A DNA stretch of 64,000 bases from Cryptomeria japonica (GCF_030272615.1 NC_081413.1:158787349-158851348); one strand, 5' to 3'. Positions 45,479 through 58,559 are shown, counted from the stretch's first letter. Notes: generated by a model not told the origin, from the letters alone. Program-made: numbers and translations.

Positions 45479-47489
45479 ATGGAGGATGATCTGACTTGTA
45501 TTTCCGTGGCTCTTGACTGGACTCCAAACAACAACCACGTAGGATTCTACGTTGCAAAGGCACTCAACTACTATGAACAAGAGGGCTTCAAAGTCGATCT
45601 GATCAGCCCGCATTTAGATAATTATTCAACTACACCGGCCTTCAAAGTTTCTTCCAAATCCGCCAGTAAGTACAAATTCAACTGCAAAGTTCTTTAGCAT
45701 ATTTCCCTTTTTAAATTCTTTGGCTGGCACAGCGAATTTTTTCACAAAACTTTTTAAAATTTATGGTTCTGCTCATAAGTTGGAAAATTCGGGAAGAATT
45801 TATGATAAAACCCTTGTCGGCAGAAAAAATGAATTCTGCATGATTTCATTCTACCTATGTTCTTATAACTATCCTTGTAGTTTATATAAATTGGTGTTTA
45901 TGGCATCCCTTTCAATCAAGTGAATTGTTCAGTTCCAGAAATTTGGATAAGAGGAAAAACCCAGTGGCTAGAAATAACTGAGAGGATAATATTGTCGTTT
46001 ACAAAATGGCTCATTAGGTAATAAGAATATTTTATTTTTCCTTCCAAAATGCTCTCGGCATTTGAGGATGATTACTATTTTTGTCGTTCAGTTTTCCAAA
46101 TTATAATATAGCTATTAATTTGAAGGTAATTGCAAGAAAATTCATTGTATATTTTATGAGGAGAAGAGGTTTTTTTTTTTCAGATATAATATAATTGTGT
46201 ATTAATTTTTTATATCAATATTTGGAATCATATTTTGCTGAAACAATGATGTAAAAAATTAACACACAATTATATGTAGAAGCTCCTCTTTTCATCTATA
46301 ATGAACTCTGAAAGAATTATGTCTATCAAAATTATTAGATGGTTTTTATTTTTGAAATCATTTGAAATTGAAACATTTTTTACTATAATTATAAAATTTC
46401 GGAATTGCTTTTAGATTTTAATGAAATTTTACTTTGGATCATAATTTGGTCAATTCAAGAAAATTAAATTAAAAAAATTAAAATTGTCTTTTTGAAAAAA
46501 GAATTAATTAATGGTTAGAGACAGTTCATAAAATTTAATATTTTATTTTGAAAGTTTTTAAATGTTTGAAAACTTAATAAATGCTAAGTGGACTATTCAT
46601 TCTCATGTGAGTGAGATGGGTTCTTGTAAAGCACTACTCATGAAACATGGATCAATGAGTTTGTCTCAAATATTGCAGAGTTAAATCCTAATAGAAATAT
46701 TATAATTTGACTTCCCTAGAAAATATCTCCTACTTATCAACTACCATCATATTGTTAGCCTTAAAAAATTAAACCAATTGTCTAGTATTTTCTATAGGCC
46801 ATCTATTATTTGAATCTAGATCCATTGCTTTCCCACTAACCTATTTAAAAAAATGTTTCACATTTAAAAAAAAATGATTTTTCATTTTTTATTTAATATA
46901 TCTTATCTTATTTTACATTAATATAGAAAAAATAATACAATATTCACATTAAAAAAAAAAGGAGGATGATAAAAGCCTCAAAAAACTTCAAGAGAAATTA
47001 AAAAGTCCTAAGGCCAGAAACATCATAGAGAGTCAAATCATCAATTGACTCCCAACCAGTAAGACAATTTCTGCATTCTCCTCCAGAGGCTGAGTGAAAA
47101 CTTGCTAGTGGTTGGCCAGCCAAAGGTCCCAGGCCATCCTCCATGATTAGCAGAGTCCCTTGGGTTCTGAAGTAGCGAGAGTGAGATCCATGGTCTTCAG
47201 ACTGTCCCATTGGGAAGAGTGGCTACGTCCACGCTGATGTCCATGAGGAGAAGTGGAGTCGGGAGGGACCTAGGCAACAAATTTCTGGTTCCGTCCCAAG
47301 GCTCAAGTTCTGGTTCCGTCCCAAGGCTCAAGAAACCTGGAAATGGATTCATGATTTTTTTAAATATTTTAGGCCTACCCCTTTTTCTTGAAATATTGTA
47401 TTTCTTGGAGATTAGCCTTGCCTTACAGGTTTTCCCAAATATGACACAATTTCAGAGTGAAAATTCTTTTCAACATTTATTTTTATTTT

Positions 47490-47585
<96 letters not shown>

Positions 47586-49863
47586 TTATTTATTTATTTA
47601 TTTTTTAATAAAAAGAGATTTTTGAAAATGTCCAAATTTTATAAGGAGTAAATTAACACTGCAGAAGATAAAAATTCACCACCATGAAGACTGAGAATCA
47701 CAGCAAAGACACTAGACTAACAGCTAAAATACAGCATTATAGCATATCACTGAGACAAAAGACAGAGAGAGCTGAACTAACAGCCCTAATAGAAAAATCC
47801 AAATGAAATCTTCAAATATAGAGCTAGACAGGCAGCTTGAAGCCGTAAAACTCCAGAGTACCCAGGCTGCCCTCAGCAGCATCATTTATATTTCCTTTAG
47901 CCTGATTACCTTTCTTTTCGGTCTCGCTTCAAAAATGCTATTGCTGCTTGAAGACAAGTGTAATTTTTAAATGGAGAAATAACTCTTATGGTTTTCAAAT
48001 AAGTTCAATTATCTCTTTTTGGCAAAATTGTCTTGATTAGTTGATAAAATTACATATCCTACGATTTCATAAATCTTTCTGCATCAGAATGAATTCATGT
48101 CTCAAAGTAACATTTTTTTAATAAGGAAAACGGTTTTTTTGGTTATAAATACAGTCTTTACCCAGAAATCCTATTCTCGTATATATGGACTATAGAACCA
48201 TAAATTATCTCATGTTCATAATATTTGTAAGTGTGACGAACTTCTTGTTATGCTTTGTCAGCATTTGCACTTGGTCCATCAGAGACTGTGATTGGGCACC
48301 ATTTGCCTCCTTCAAGCCAAACCAGAGCAAAACTTGTTGCCATTGCAACTATTCTTCAGGAGGATGCTAGTGCAATTGGTAAGTAATGTTTGTTTTGGCA
48401 TTTTTAATTTCACACATACTCTGTCGGAGCGGAAGGTCATTCATGTTTATGAAACATAATGAAATACAGTTAAATTTAGACGCCTTATTTCATTTTTGAA
48501 ATTTAGTAGATTTTCATAGCCATTATCAATCAAATCAGGCAAACCCTTCAGATGCTATGCGGAGGTGAGGCCATTTGGTTTTTCACTTTCGATGCTCTGT
48601 GGCTACTCTTGTAATTATGTGCAATAATCCAGGTAAAATGGGTTACCTGGCCTCCTCCCTGGTGGATAATTTCTCTATAGGCGTGCCTTGAACCTAGGAA
48701 TTCTAATAACCACTGGGTACCATTTAAGCCCTGATTCTCACTGGTACACATTAAACATCTTATGATAGATTCAGTCTATTTTAGTTAGCAATGACATGAA
48801 TAGTAATAAATAGTTAGTAGATAATAATTGCAGTTTATTGAATATTATGGACTCTATTTTCTAAAAATCAAATCTAGATACAGCTAACTTGACATATCCT
48901 TTCAATTTAGAAACTTTAAAAGACAGAGACTAAAAGAATGTGGCAATATTTTAATACTGATTTTGCTAATCTGCAATTTTTCCTACAATGCAACGTTTAA
49001 TAACTTCTTTCTCTCAGCATTTGAAATGCCTTATCGTATTGTTTCTTTTCTATTGAGTGGAAGATTTTGGAACACCAGAAAAACAAGTGGCGATATCATG
49101 CACATCTCTGTGTTTGGCTTTCAGCTACTTTGAAAGGATCTAATATTTCACGGCCTCGAGATCTGGACGGTAAAACATATGCATCATATGCAGCACGCTT
49201 TGAAGGACGCATTGTGCAGCATCTAATTCAAGCTGATGGAGGCGAAGGTCTGTTTACAGAGGTCACTCCTGATAAATTGGGAATATGGAATGTTCTAGTA
49301 ACGGGAAAGGCTGACGCAACATGGATATTTTCATCCTGGGAAGGGGTTGAAGCTAAACGCAAGCACATTGAACTTAATGAATTCAGACTAACAGATTATG
49401 GGTAGACATCTCTCCTTTGCTTTTGTATGAAAGAAGATAAGGTGAACCACAATTCTATTGTCAAGTTAGATAATTACTCATTCTTTTGCTGTCTTCCAAA
49501 GGGGGAATCGTGAAAAGTTTAATTTAAATGATGAGATAAATGCTGTTCTAGCTTCTTCTAATCTGAAAATTTAATTGGAGTTTGCTTTAACTCCTGTATT
49601 GGAATGCAAATGGTGTCTATTTGTTGCAGGATTCCTTATGGCTTTTCCCCAGTTGTGTTTGCCCACCCCGATACTCTCAAGTAAGTTAAATCTTCAGAAA
49701 AAAGTACTTGAATACTCATATTTATTTTTTGAAAGTATAACTGGTCAAACCTGGTTTAAATTTCAGAGCTTATCCAGACATGGTTAGGCGTTTCTTGAGG
49801 GCAACTGCCAAAGGTTACACTTATTCCGCGACAAATATTGACAAGGCATCGCTTATCTTATGC
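45479..49863 (+). CDS. THI5/NMT1-like substrate-binding protein, five 5' exons
   Basis: Exons: 45479-45665, 48262-48378, 49125-49401, 49630-49680, 49767-49863, all with GT-AG borders and matching phase, giving 243 codons. The protein starts MEDDLTCISVALDWTPNNNH, continues through ALGPSETVIGHH, KLVAIATILQEDASAI, DGKTYASYAARFEGRIVQ, LGIWNVLVTGKADATWIF and WEGVEAKRKHIELNEF, and reaches PYGFSPVVFAHPDTLK. This is the SsuA/THI5-like periplasmic-binding fold (NMT1 family), which binds or makes the thiamine pyrimidine. No signal or transit peptide is visible. The Cys-rich CCCFC iron motif of yeast THI5 is not seen where I would expect it, so binding or salvage (ThiY-like) is more likely than synthesis. 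The expected last about 100 residues are missing within the window; the gene continues beyond it or is truncated. Confidence 0.88.
47281..47330. repeat. Short tandem duplication
   Basis: TGGTTCCGTCCCAAGGCTCA occurs twice in direct succession with a period of about 25 bp. A related phrase (TTGGTTCCGTGGTCCAATTC) occurs at about 49983, so the island may be part of a dispersed repeat. Confidence 0.75.
47495..47601. repeat. (TA)43 microsatellite followed by (TTTA)n
   Basis: There are 86 bases of perfect TA (47495-47580), then about five TTTA units to 47601. It lies within intron 1. It can form cruciform or slipped structures and is likely polymorphic in length. Confidence 0.97.
48548..48751 (-). 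mobile_element. Possible decayed SINE in intron 2
   Basis: The minus strand reads ...TACCCAGTGGTTATTAG... and about 30 bp later TAGGTTCAAGGCACGCC, resembling degenerate pol III A and B boxes. No clear target duplication or A-tail was found, so this is tentative. Confidence 0.25.
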
Positions 49864-52009
49864 GTAAGCTTTAGTTTTCCTCTCCTCACTGCTTTTTTTT
49901 CCTCCTTGAAAGCCACAAATCCTAAAGTATATATATTGTCGGATCCATGGCTTTTGTTACCAGTTCTGAGTCTGGTTGGAATTGGTTCCGTGGTCCAATT
50001 CGGTTTTCCTGTGGACTCTGGTAGGGAGCAGGTGCAAGGGTGTGGGTTCGTCCTGGATTAATCTGGGGAGTATCCAACAGAACCAAAACAGAAGTGCCAA
50101 CTAAAGCATTTGAAATACTGAAACAAACTCATTTAATTCAACTAGATAAAGCAGCAGCCCATAGAGAAAATTATCCTTAACAAAGATATCTCAAGAAATG
50201 AAGCATCTCATTACCTTCATCTAATCCTAGTGTTGTGTTAGAGAGCTACCCAGTTTTGACCACCTTTGAAGAATTTCCCCTTACAAAGAAGAGACCAAAG
50301 GAACTTCTGAAAATGACATTTCAAAATGAATCTTAAGATATTGCTGATCAAGATGTAGCAATATGTATTTATGCAAATGGTTGGCTTTCAATGTTGTTTG
50401 TTTACCATATTGACAAGAAATAGTGAGAAAAATTAATGAGCCTCCAAAAGAGTAAAAGAGCATAGGTTATGAGAAGGTGTGTCGAGACGGGAATGTCCAT
50501 TATTAGAACATTAGTTTAATATTAGAGTATAAGTGTCTGCATACACTTGTAAATTACTTTAGTTAGTTGTTAGTTTGTTATAGCTATGCATATATTAATA
50601 TTTTTACAGTTTGATCATTAAGATAATGCAATCCTCTTTACATGAAAACACACAAATTCCTTGCACATCATCTTTCAATTTTTACAAACATGTATTATTT
50701 TTTATGGATGAAAGAATGCTAAAAATCGGCCATTGATCAATGTCATTGTAGTGTTTCGAGGGGCAATGTTTTTAAAAGCTATCGATTGTGAGGGGAGGGG
50801 AAGGATGGCCAATTTATCACTAACATCCTCGTCACAATCATTGAGGAAGTGGGATCTTGTAATGTTGTTCAAGTCATAACAAACATTGAAGTATAAAACT
50901 GTTAGTTTGTTAGTTGAAGAATGTTATTCAAACATCTTTTGGATGCCTTGTGCTATCTACTCCCTTAATCTTATTACTCCCTTAATCTTATATACAAAAA
51001 ATTGGGAACAAAATCAATTGGAAACAAAAATTTGTAAGTAGAGGCCATAGAGATCTGAATGTTCATTACCAACCACCTTATATGCAAGGTAGATTTAGAT
51101 TATTTTCAAATTTGGAGTTATTGAAAGTAAGTGAAGTAATATAAAATTTTGTTTTTAGTTTCGCTTTAGTTAGTATTTTATGTTCTTAAACTTAAGCCTT
51201 AATTTGATCATGTATTCTTTTTAAATTTTTTATTTATTTTTCGATAGGTTTCTAAGACCCATTTGTCCTCTAAAACAATTATCTTGAGATAACTTTTACA
51301 AGTTCAAAAGGCACACTCCATCATAATCATTAACCAAACTTAGTCCATATGAAACAAAGCAACATTGAGAGAGTAACAAATATTAAGTAGACATCCTAGA
51401 GGACTCTTAGTGGGCTTGTGTGGAAAAATCTTTGTAGTTTCATTAAGTCCATTTTGAGCATGATTCATTATATGGACACAAACAAGTCTCTCTTAGAATA
51501 GATATATGATGGCATCAACTCAATCATTAAGAAGATGAAAATTATCAAAAATGAGAAAGAATAAGATTCTGAAGAAACTTTCTCCAAACAAATGTTCAAA
51601 GTTCTTAAAGAAAGATGGAACACAATGACCACCCACCACATCTTGTCTTTTCATTGATTCCAAAATACTTTAGTGTCGAGGTTCCTTTTATGCCAATGAG
51701 GATTGCACCACATAGAGATTATGGAATCACCGAAGGGTACAAGTCAAATTTTTGTATTCTTTCTTGATCTTGATTTGTAGGATGCAGTCACAAGTGAACT
51801 CATTGATTTTCTACACTCCAATGGTCAAAGTACTAAGGCTCTTCGTGATAAGTTAGAGAAGGATGCTCATGATTGGTGATACTTCCACGGCCAACAATTC
51901 CAACACCTTCAACTTCTTGTGATCAAATTTTTATTGCATTTGTGGTACCATGAGTAATCCTAGCTTGTTTGAATTCCACTTAATTCTTGACTTAGTGTTT
52001 CTCATGTGG
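49864..52009. other. Gene-free, AT-rich; downstream of last recognised exon
   Basis: I searched by eye for the missing C-terminal exons of the THI5-like gene and found none. 49970-50060 is a GC-richer patch with GGTTCCGTGG wording shared with intron 1. 51640-51900 could be a decayed gag-like stretch (plus-strand reading ELIDFLHSNGQSTKALRDKL), not convincing enough to call. Confidence 0.4.
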
Positions 52010-52014
52010 GATTT

Positions 52015-53246
52015 TGTAATGGACACACTAGAATGCCCAAAAACTAAACCAACTACTGATAGGAATTTAGTCAAACAGTTTGCATCCAACTCCTTATTTT
52101 TCTATTTAATGTTTAAACCTCTTATGGCTTCGGAAATGAAATGTTTGTTTGTTTTTAAGTCTTTGCATAGGTTTAAAATCACATAACATGAACTAGAAGG
52201 AAATTACAATAATATGCAACATGAAGTTTGAACTACTATTGATATGATATTATTTCCAGAATTAATAAAGTCAAATACATAGCAGATTTTTCAACTCACT
52301 AAATACTCCAACATTTTTGACATAATGTTCCAACAATGACTTCCCATCTTGCTGCTACAGTAACATGAATAGTGTTGTGCTACAGTAATGTGAATAGTGT
52401 CACGCTACAGTAGTGTGAATAGTGTCATGCTACAGTAACGTGAATAGTGCTGTGCTAAGTGCTGCTACAGTATTAATTAGTCTTCAATCAGTCCAATATC
52501 TTCATAAAATCATCCCTTCAGAATGGCATAAGCATTGGTCAAGAAGTGAAGAAGGTATAAGCAAAACACCAAATCTGCCTATTAATGATGCTGATAGCAA
52601 TGGATTCCAAAGGCAAAACCCCAAGGGAAAGACGTCTAGAATGTCACAAGAGAGGATAAACGTCCTCTAATGCCAAGAACGGATCTGCAACTCACACATC
52701 AATTTCTTTTCATATTCAACATGTTGAATGAAGCCACAAAAACTTCCTTTTATTCTTTCTCCAAGGGTGGACCCAACTCACTTGAGCAATGTGGGATAAA
52801 AGATGTTCAATATAAAACATATTAAAATATTCACTTATGTCTCCCTTGGGTGCCCCTTTGATTTGCACACATCCCCATAAAATAAATATTAAAGTAACAC
52901 TTTAATATTTTGCAATTAAATTAAATGTTACTTTAATAACACTTCAGGCATTAAAATATATTAGCAATCGGGCTCCGAATAGCGCGAGTGATAGCTCGTC
53001 GGAAAGCTCTCTTCGAGGAGTATCGAATCCAATTACCAAAGCTAGCCTCCGTTGTGTCCTGCTGACTTACTAAAAAATAGTAAGTATGCCTGAAACTAAG
53101 TAAATCAACTTCGTTTTAGCCCAAATTGGAAATGACTAGGCCAAAACACTCCAGGATCCCCTTAAACCCTTTGTTAGCCCTTGGGACCATGTAGAGCTAG
53201 GCTAACGCACATACACTTGCTCAACTGCTAAAGTGGGGACATTACA
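52015..53246 (-). repeat. Putative solo LTR (TGTAATGTCCCC family)
   Basis: On the minus strand it would begin TGTAATGTCCCCACTTTAGC at 53246. The pentamer GATTT occurs at 53247-53251 and at 52010-52014, where TGTAATGG begins, which gives a target duplication and TG...CA ends for a 1232-bp LTR. The similarity of the two ends makes the lower border less certain. It contains the CTACAGTA repeat listed next. Confidence 0.45.
52350..52470. repeat. CTACAGTA-type tandem repeat
   Basis: Four to five units of about 26-28 bp have the core GCTACAGTAATGTGAATAGT, with small variations, at about 52355, 52379, 52405, 52430 and 52462. They lie inside the putative LTR. Confidence 0.88.
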
Positions 53247-53251
53247 GATTT

Positions 53252-53502
53252 TAGGGAGACAAACATTTTTCTTAGGCTTTAGCATCACATAGTGGATGTG
53301 TGTACTTACTTAAGTGGTTTTACTTACATCTTTGACTTAAAAAGTATGACTCTTCTAAGTACCAAAGCGGTCACCCTTAACTAGGGGTGTAACTTGATTA
53401 TTAATGACTCCTAGTATGGAAGTCTGTATATAGAGGGGCTGTACTTTCTATTTTTTACACAAGATAACCAATATTTTTTTTGTTTACGATCAGTTCACTT
53501 GT
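53252..53502. other. Short spacer with a TATA-like sequence
   Basis: No gene. GTCTGTATATAGAGGGGCTG (about 53423-53442) resembles the TATA and start region of a plant LTR promoter, but no LTR borders were found around it. Confidence 0.3.
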
Positions 53503-53507
53503 TTCTC

Positions 53508-54873
53508 TGAAAGATGCCAACTAGGATTTGGTTCTAATCTGATATGTTTGTTTCAATCTGAGACTTTGACCAGCGTATAGAGGTGTTTTGGATTTTTGAA
53601 GTAGTTTTGAGTTTTTTAGTGTTTTGAGGAGTTTTTGAATGATGCACCATAGAAACTTAAACTAATTCTGAAAATTGAAATCAGATCTCTGATTTTTATT
53701 ACAGCAATGCAATATGACAAAGAATGACAATTTATTTCTGCTCAAAGTGCAAATTTGTATACCAGGTTTCCTGAGCTTGCTTGGTTGAGCCTCCTTATTT
53801 GATTGAACTTCAATATATACTGATGTAAGAGCTTCCTGAGTGTGGTGTCAGCTCCAAATGATTTTATTGACTCTAAAATGAATTACCAAAAACAATTGGA
53901 GAAGAACTAAGCAGACCCAAATGGAAATCTGTCTCCTTGCCAGGCATGGCCCTCTAGGAACGAAAGATTTCCTCAAATTAATGAATGTATTGATCACCAA
54001 TGGCCTTATTTCTTCCAAATAACTGCTAATATATTATTCTTTATTGCCAACAATGAAAATCAATGCAAATTGCAGACTTAAAACCCTTGTATTTATTTTC
54101 TTTGAAACACCAGGCAAAGATAGAAGGTATGGCCCAGCTGGAAGTGGTACGGCTCGCTCCAAAATGTCTTCAAACTACTGAATTTGTCCTCTTTCTGCAC
54201 TGATTCGAATTTTCATACTGTTGGGTGCTGCTGCTGTTCATAAATCACTGATTTTTGCCCTTTTTGGCAAGATTTTTGAACTTCATGGCAAATCGATAAG
54301 TAGAAAGATGAGGGGGATTTCGTCCTCTCACCAAGATCTTGGAGGTTTTCGTCTCCAAATCTCTCCAGACTCCTGCAAAAGTCATTGCAGACCTGCAATG
54401 GAAAAATTGCTCCACAAAAATAATAATCTCCAATGCCAAAATGAATGCTCCAGTGCTCTTTTAATCCTCCAACCCTAAATCGAACTTCATAAGGCATCTT
54501 TAAAAGATTCCTTGGAATCTTATTCTCCCACAATATGGCGTCAACTTGAGGGTGGGCTCAACATGACATAATTCCCACTTTTTAAAAAAGAACTTGCCTA
54601 GGAAATCGAGCCAAGGGGGGTAAAATCATGTCATAACTTTATAAAGTTACTTTTTAATAAAATTTTCTATTAATAGAAAAAAGTAACTTATAAACTTTTA
54701 TAAGCTCTTATTATAAGCTTTTCTTGATTTCTTTTTCACCAAGCTTCAAAATTGACTAAGTATAGCTCCTCTTAGTGAGCCAAACATCTCTTGACCTCAT
54801 CATTTGCCTACGGAGATGGCTAACAGGCAAATCTACCTTCCTAGATGGTAACTAGAAAAGAGGGGACATTACA
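53508..54873 (-). repeat. Solo LTR with TTCTC target duplication
   Basis: The minus strand begins TGTAATGTCCCCTCTTTTCT at 54873 and ends ...GGCATCTTTCA at 53508. A perfect 5-bp target duplication TTCTC flanks it (53503-53507 and 54874-54878). It is 1366 bp. ORFs inside it (54213-54533 minus, 54221-54478 plus) overlap each other and show no domain. No internal element sequence remains. Confidence 0.82.
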
Positions 54874-54878
54874 TTCTC

Positions 54879-57459
54879 CACCCCACTCCTCACTCTCTCT
54901 TTGATGTTATGCTTATTCTTCAAAATTTTGCATTATGGCCAACTAGAGGTACATTATATATTTAATACTTCACAATAAATTCCATTTCTAATAATTCTAA
55001 GAAAAATGAAAGGAAAAGGGTGTTGTTCTAGAGCATACAAAGAAGAATTAGCACATTTTAAGAACATGAACTAGGCTAGAGGGAAAGCCAATTATATATA
55101 GTGAAACAATATCACCTTCCAGTGGCCACATAGTTTTACCATGGGTGCTTGTGTGCAATTAGAGGAAACATTGTAGACATGTACAAAAATTTTGCCAAGG
55201 TATTGTGACTAGATAAATGAGGCAGCTTACAAGTGGAAATTGGTAGCTTCACCTTGCTTTCCATACTATTTCCCTATCGATGATGAAGTTTAAATAGTTG
55301 AAGAAGAAAATTATAATTTGGACAGACCTAAAGTCGAGAATGAGAGCTTGAAGATAGTTTGCGGATGATTATATGGCAAGTCATAGAATTGCTAAGAACA
55401 TAGAACAACAATTTCTTAAAACAGAAAAGCATATGATGAATTAGACATCTAATAACCACTTCATAGGGTTGTCAACAAACATCCATGCCTGATATCCAAG
55501 AGGCTCTACCCTAATAGGTATCAAGAGAATTTGTTAGCATGATGGATTCAAATACGGAAACTATGGCTTCATTTCAGGAAACTTCCAAGTCAATCTGAAA
55601 TATACTAAGAGATGAAGAAAATAATGTAGGAAAAGCTAATCACAATTTTTTTTATTCTTTGATAATTGTGACAAACCATACAGCAAAATTATTGAATATA
55701 ACTCACGATCTTGATGTCCAAATTTATTCCTATTATCACCTATGATAATGGTTGTTGGTGAGTGTTTTTATCATCGTTGATAGATTGTAGATAAACTCTT
55801 GCAACTTCCTTTCCTTTACCCTATTAAATACTATTGCATAACTGAGATGGTAATGACTACTGGAGGGTTATGTCCCCTAAATCTACTACATTTGCACCTG
55901 TGAGATTTTGCCCTAGAAATAGGATATTATTGTAGCTGTGTCACTTATATGATTAGGCTTTTTTAGGTTTTTAATTTTCAAGATAAGCCTTCATCTTTCC
56001 CAATTTACCTATAAACTATGTTGCCTCTTGTGATTCTGAAATTATGGATTGAAATCATGGCAGACAACTTCATGATTGGAGGAAAACTAAATTAACTATC
56101 TTTCAAACAACTTCCACAGATTTTTGGTGGTTAACTAACTTAGTCCCACCTTCTTTGCTGATGACAATTGTAGGTCAACAACTTGATTTATTGGTTGACT
56201 AACTAACTAATATTATTTATGTGTTAACTAACTAAATGGATGACTTACTAATTGAAAGACTTAGTACTTTCAAAGTTATGACCAAGACTATGTCAAAGTC
56301 AATCCTATCTGGCAATTGACACATTCAAAGTTGCAGATCAATTTAATAACCAGCCCATTTTTTTTTGAAATATTTCAACTAAAACAAAGCTACAATGCAT
56401 GCCCTTAATACTTTTTGATGACCCAGTTCTTGAGATGGGTAAAATGAGAGCATATGGTGTATAGGACCGCACCCAATTATCTAAAGTATCACATGAAGTT
56501 ATCTAATCAAATAAAGAACACAAGGTGGCAGAGCTAGCTAGGTCTACACTTCTTCAATGGACTGCGCTTGATGCATGAAACTGAAAGGAAACACACTATA
56601 TGGCAGAGCCAACCAAATCTTCACTTCTATAGTGGAATGTGCTTGATACAAGAGATAAAAGGAAACACTTCTAAGTTTATTCAATAGAGTGTGCAATTAC
56701 AAGGCAGGAACACATGGCAGCAAGCCATCCTTATCTATGTTTATTTAGCGGTGTGTGCAATAACATTAAAATGCAAATATGAAACCACTTGTAGTGCTAC
56801 CATCTAGGGTATTACAAGATAATATAAAATGTATTACAAATCATCATTAGGAAACATAACTGCTTAATATATGCTGATATAATGTGTTGATCACAAACTT
56901 AGACTGCTGGAACCTCCAAACAGAAACCAAATAGCATAAATGAACAAGTATTCAAGTACCCAACATGAAGTATAGCTCTAGGGGATGATACAAGAGGGTG
57001 GTATAGGTCTGAAATCACTCTAAAGTTGCTGTCATTCCATCAAACAGGTATGATACACTGCAAACACCTCTCTATGTTGATGTAAGACCCCCCCAAATGA
57101 AGTAAACACACTCCAATCTGATACAACAATGAGAAAGCACTCCACACTGCCATTAAACACTCCAGACACATTGGAATTGAACATTAGTCAATTGCTAAGA
57201 GGAAAAACTGGATTTGCAGGGTTCTATTTTAGACTAGAAAATAGGCACAACATTCCAAACTCATCATTAAACCATACAATGCCAAGAAATTAACATTACA
57301 TGAGAAGGATCACAAACTTAGACTGCTGCACTTCAAAAAGTAAATTTCGGTCAAAGGGATTCTTACATAAGAAGGATAAGGACAAAAAACATTTTCAGGA
57401 TGATTCCAATCAGTCTAAAAATGTGTCAACTAGGTTGGATAATGATTGATTCAATGGAC
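54879..57459. other. Gene-free repeat-derived DNA
   Basis: No coding region can be supported. A diverged tandem duplication of about 75-80 bp is at 56527-56602 and 56603-56675 (both contain TGGCAGAGC...CTTGAT...AAAGGAAACAC), with a weaker third copy to about 56765. The phrase ATCACAAACTTAGACTGCTG recurs at about 56891 and 57310. 56160-56280 is rich in TTAACTAACTAA. Confidence 0.45.
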
Positions 57460-57840
57460 TTAAAAGGAAAAAATTAAGTTTCTAATGTAGGGAGCCATGG
57501 GACCCATCTCATAAGTGTGCTATTAAAGAAAAGGCTAAGCAGATTGAGTACTTTTTAGCAAATGAAACAGCTTCAGAAAAATTAGATCAGCGCACTGATT
57601 TGGAGAGTAGTGAAGAAGAAAGTTCAACCGACAATTCAGAAAAGGAGCAAGGATGTGAAGTAACAATTGCCTAGTTTTCTAGTTTTCAAAAAGTTGGATC
57701 ATTCAAAGTTAGAGGAGTTGTTTGTAGGCAGCGGATAATTATTCTTATTGACACAGGTGCTACACATAATTTCATCAACAAATGGTTTGTAGCCAAGAGA
57801 GGAACTGTCGATGTGTTTTTTATGCACATGCGAACACAAA
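57460..57840 (+). pseudogene. Gag zinc knuckle-protease relic of a gypsy element
   Basis: The plus strand reads CREPWDPSHKC, matching the CCHC knuckle context of plant gypsy Gag with its first Cys lost and a stop just before it. Then KAKQIEYFLANE, an acidic stretch (ESSEEESSTDNSEKEQ), and FKVRGVVCRQRIIILIDTGATHNFINKWFVAKRG, a retropepsin with an intact D-T-G active site. One stop (about 57674) interrupts the linker. The match fades near 57840, and no RT follows. It is a fragment of a different gypsy lineage from the other elements here, with chromovirus-like wording. Confidence 0.85.
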
Positions 57841-58559
57841 ATAAAATACCCAAAAGTATCTTATCCTCTCTTGAACAAAATCTCTCAAATGCTGAAGATT
57901 AGCTTAAGGATCACTTGAGAAGACTCCAAGGTTCATGAATGTAAGGTCACTACATGTGGATAAGCTCATTGGTTTGATGTGATTATGCTGGAATCACAAG
58001 GGGACTTACATTCGAATGCTTGAATGCTTGATTCGCTGGAACTTAGATCATCTAATGTTGCGATTTAGTGATGCTTTTTTTATCCTAAACTAGCTTGAGT
58101 TTTAAAAAATGGCAAAAGATGAAGGGTTGAGACAGTCTATTTCAAGGCCTAGAATGTAAGAAGATGGATGAATAATTAGGCAAAATCCTACTAGGCAAGG
58201 TCTCACCATCAAATAGAACAATTGGACACAAGCTCAGTGCAATCTTCTAAGGACATTTCAAAGATATTCGAATCAATACCATCAAATATTGATCACCATT
58301 CAAGTTAATGCATAAGCACTGGATGTATATTGATTCGAAGTTAAGCTCATATCATTCTAGTTGACCACACAAGGCACACTTACAATTAGTAAGAGGCTAG
58401 TGGTATGGACTAGGTGGATTCCACATAAATGTATTCGACAAATTCCTCCATTCAATCTAATTTATTTATCATCTAACATGAAGATCCAACAAGAAACCAT
58501 GCTCATTGTGAAGAAACAACACACTTCACCATAACTTCAATGAAAATGGAGTTCATTTA
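57841..58559. other. Gene-free
   Basis: No coding region, LTR border or repeat could be supported. Confidence 0.3.

Larger units (their letters stand above)
45666..48261 (+). other. Intron 1 of the THI5-like gene
   Basis: The intron is 2.6 kb, with donor GTAAGT after 45665 and acceptor TTTGTCAG ending at 48261. It holds a TA microsatellite (47495-47580), a 24-bp tandem duplication (about 47281-47330), and at 46960-47400 and 47650-47900 GC-richer islands that look like inserted repeat fragments. ORF 47210-47608 is created by the TA repeat and is not a gene. Confidence 0.75.

Noticed and set aside
47210-47608. 132-codon ORF with an alternating Ile-Tyr run
   Set aside because: More than a third of it is translated TA microsatellite, it lies inside intron 1, and the rest has no domain.
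51640-51960. Possible gag fragment
   Set aside because: A short readable stretch only, with no diagnostic motif.
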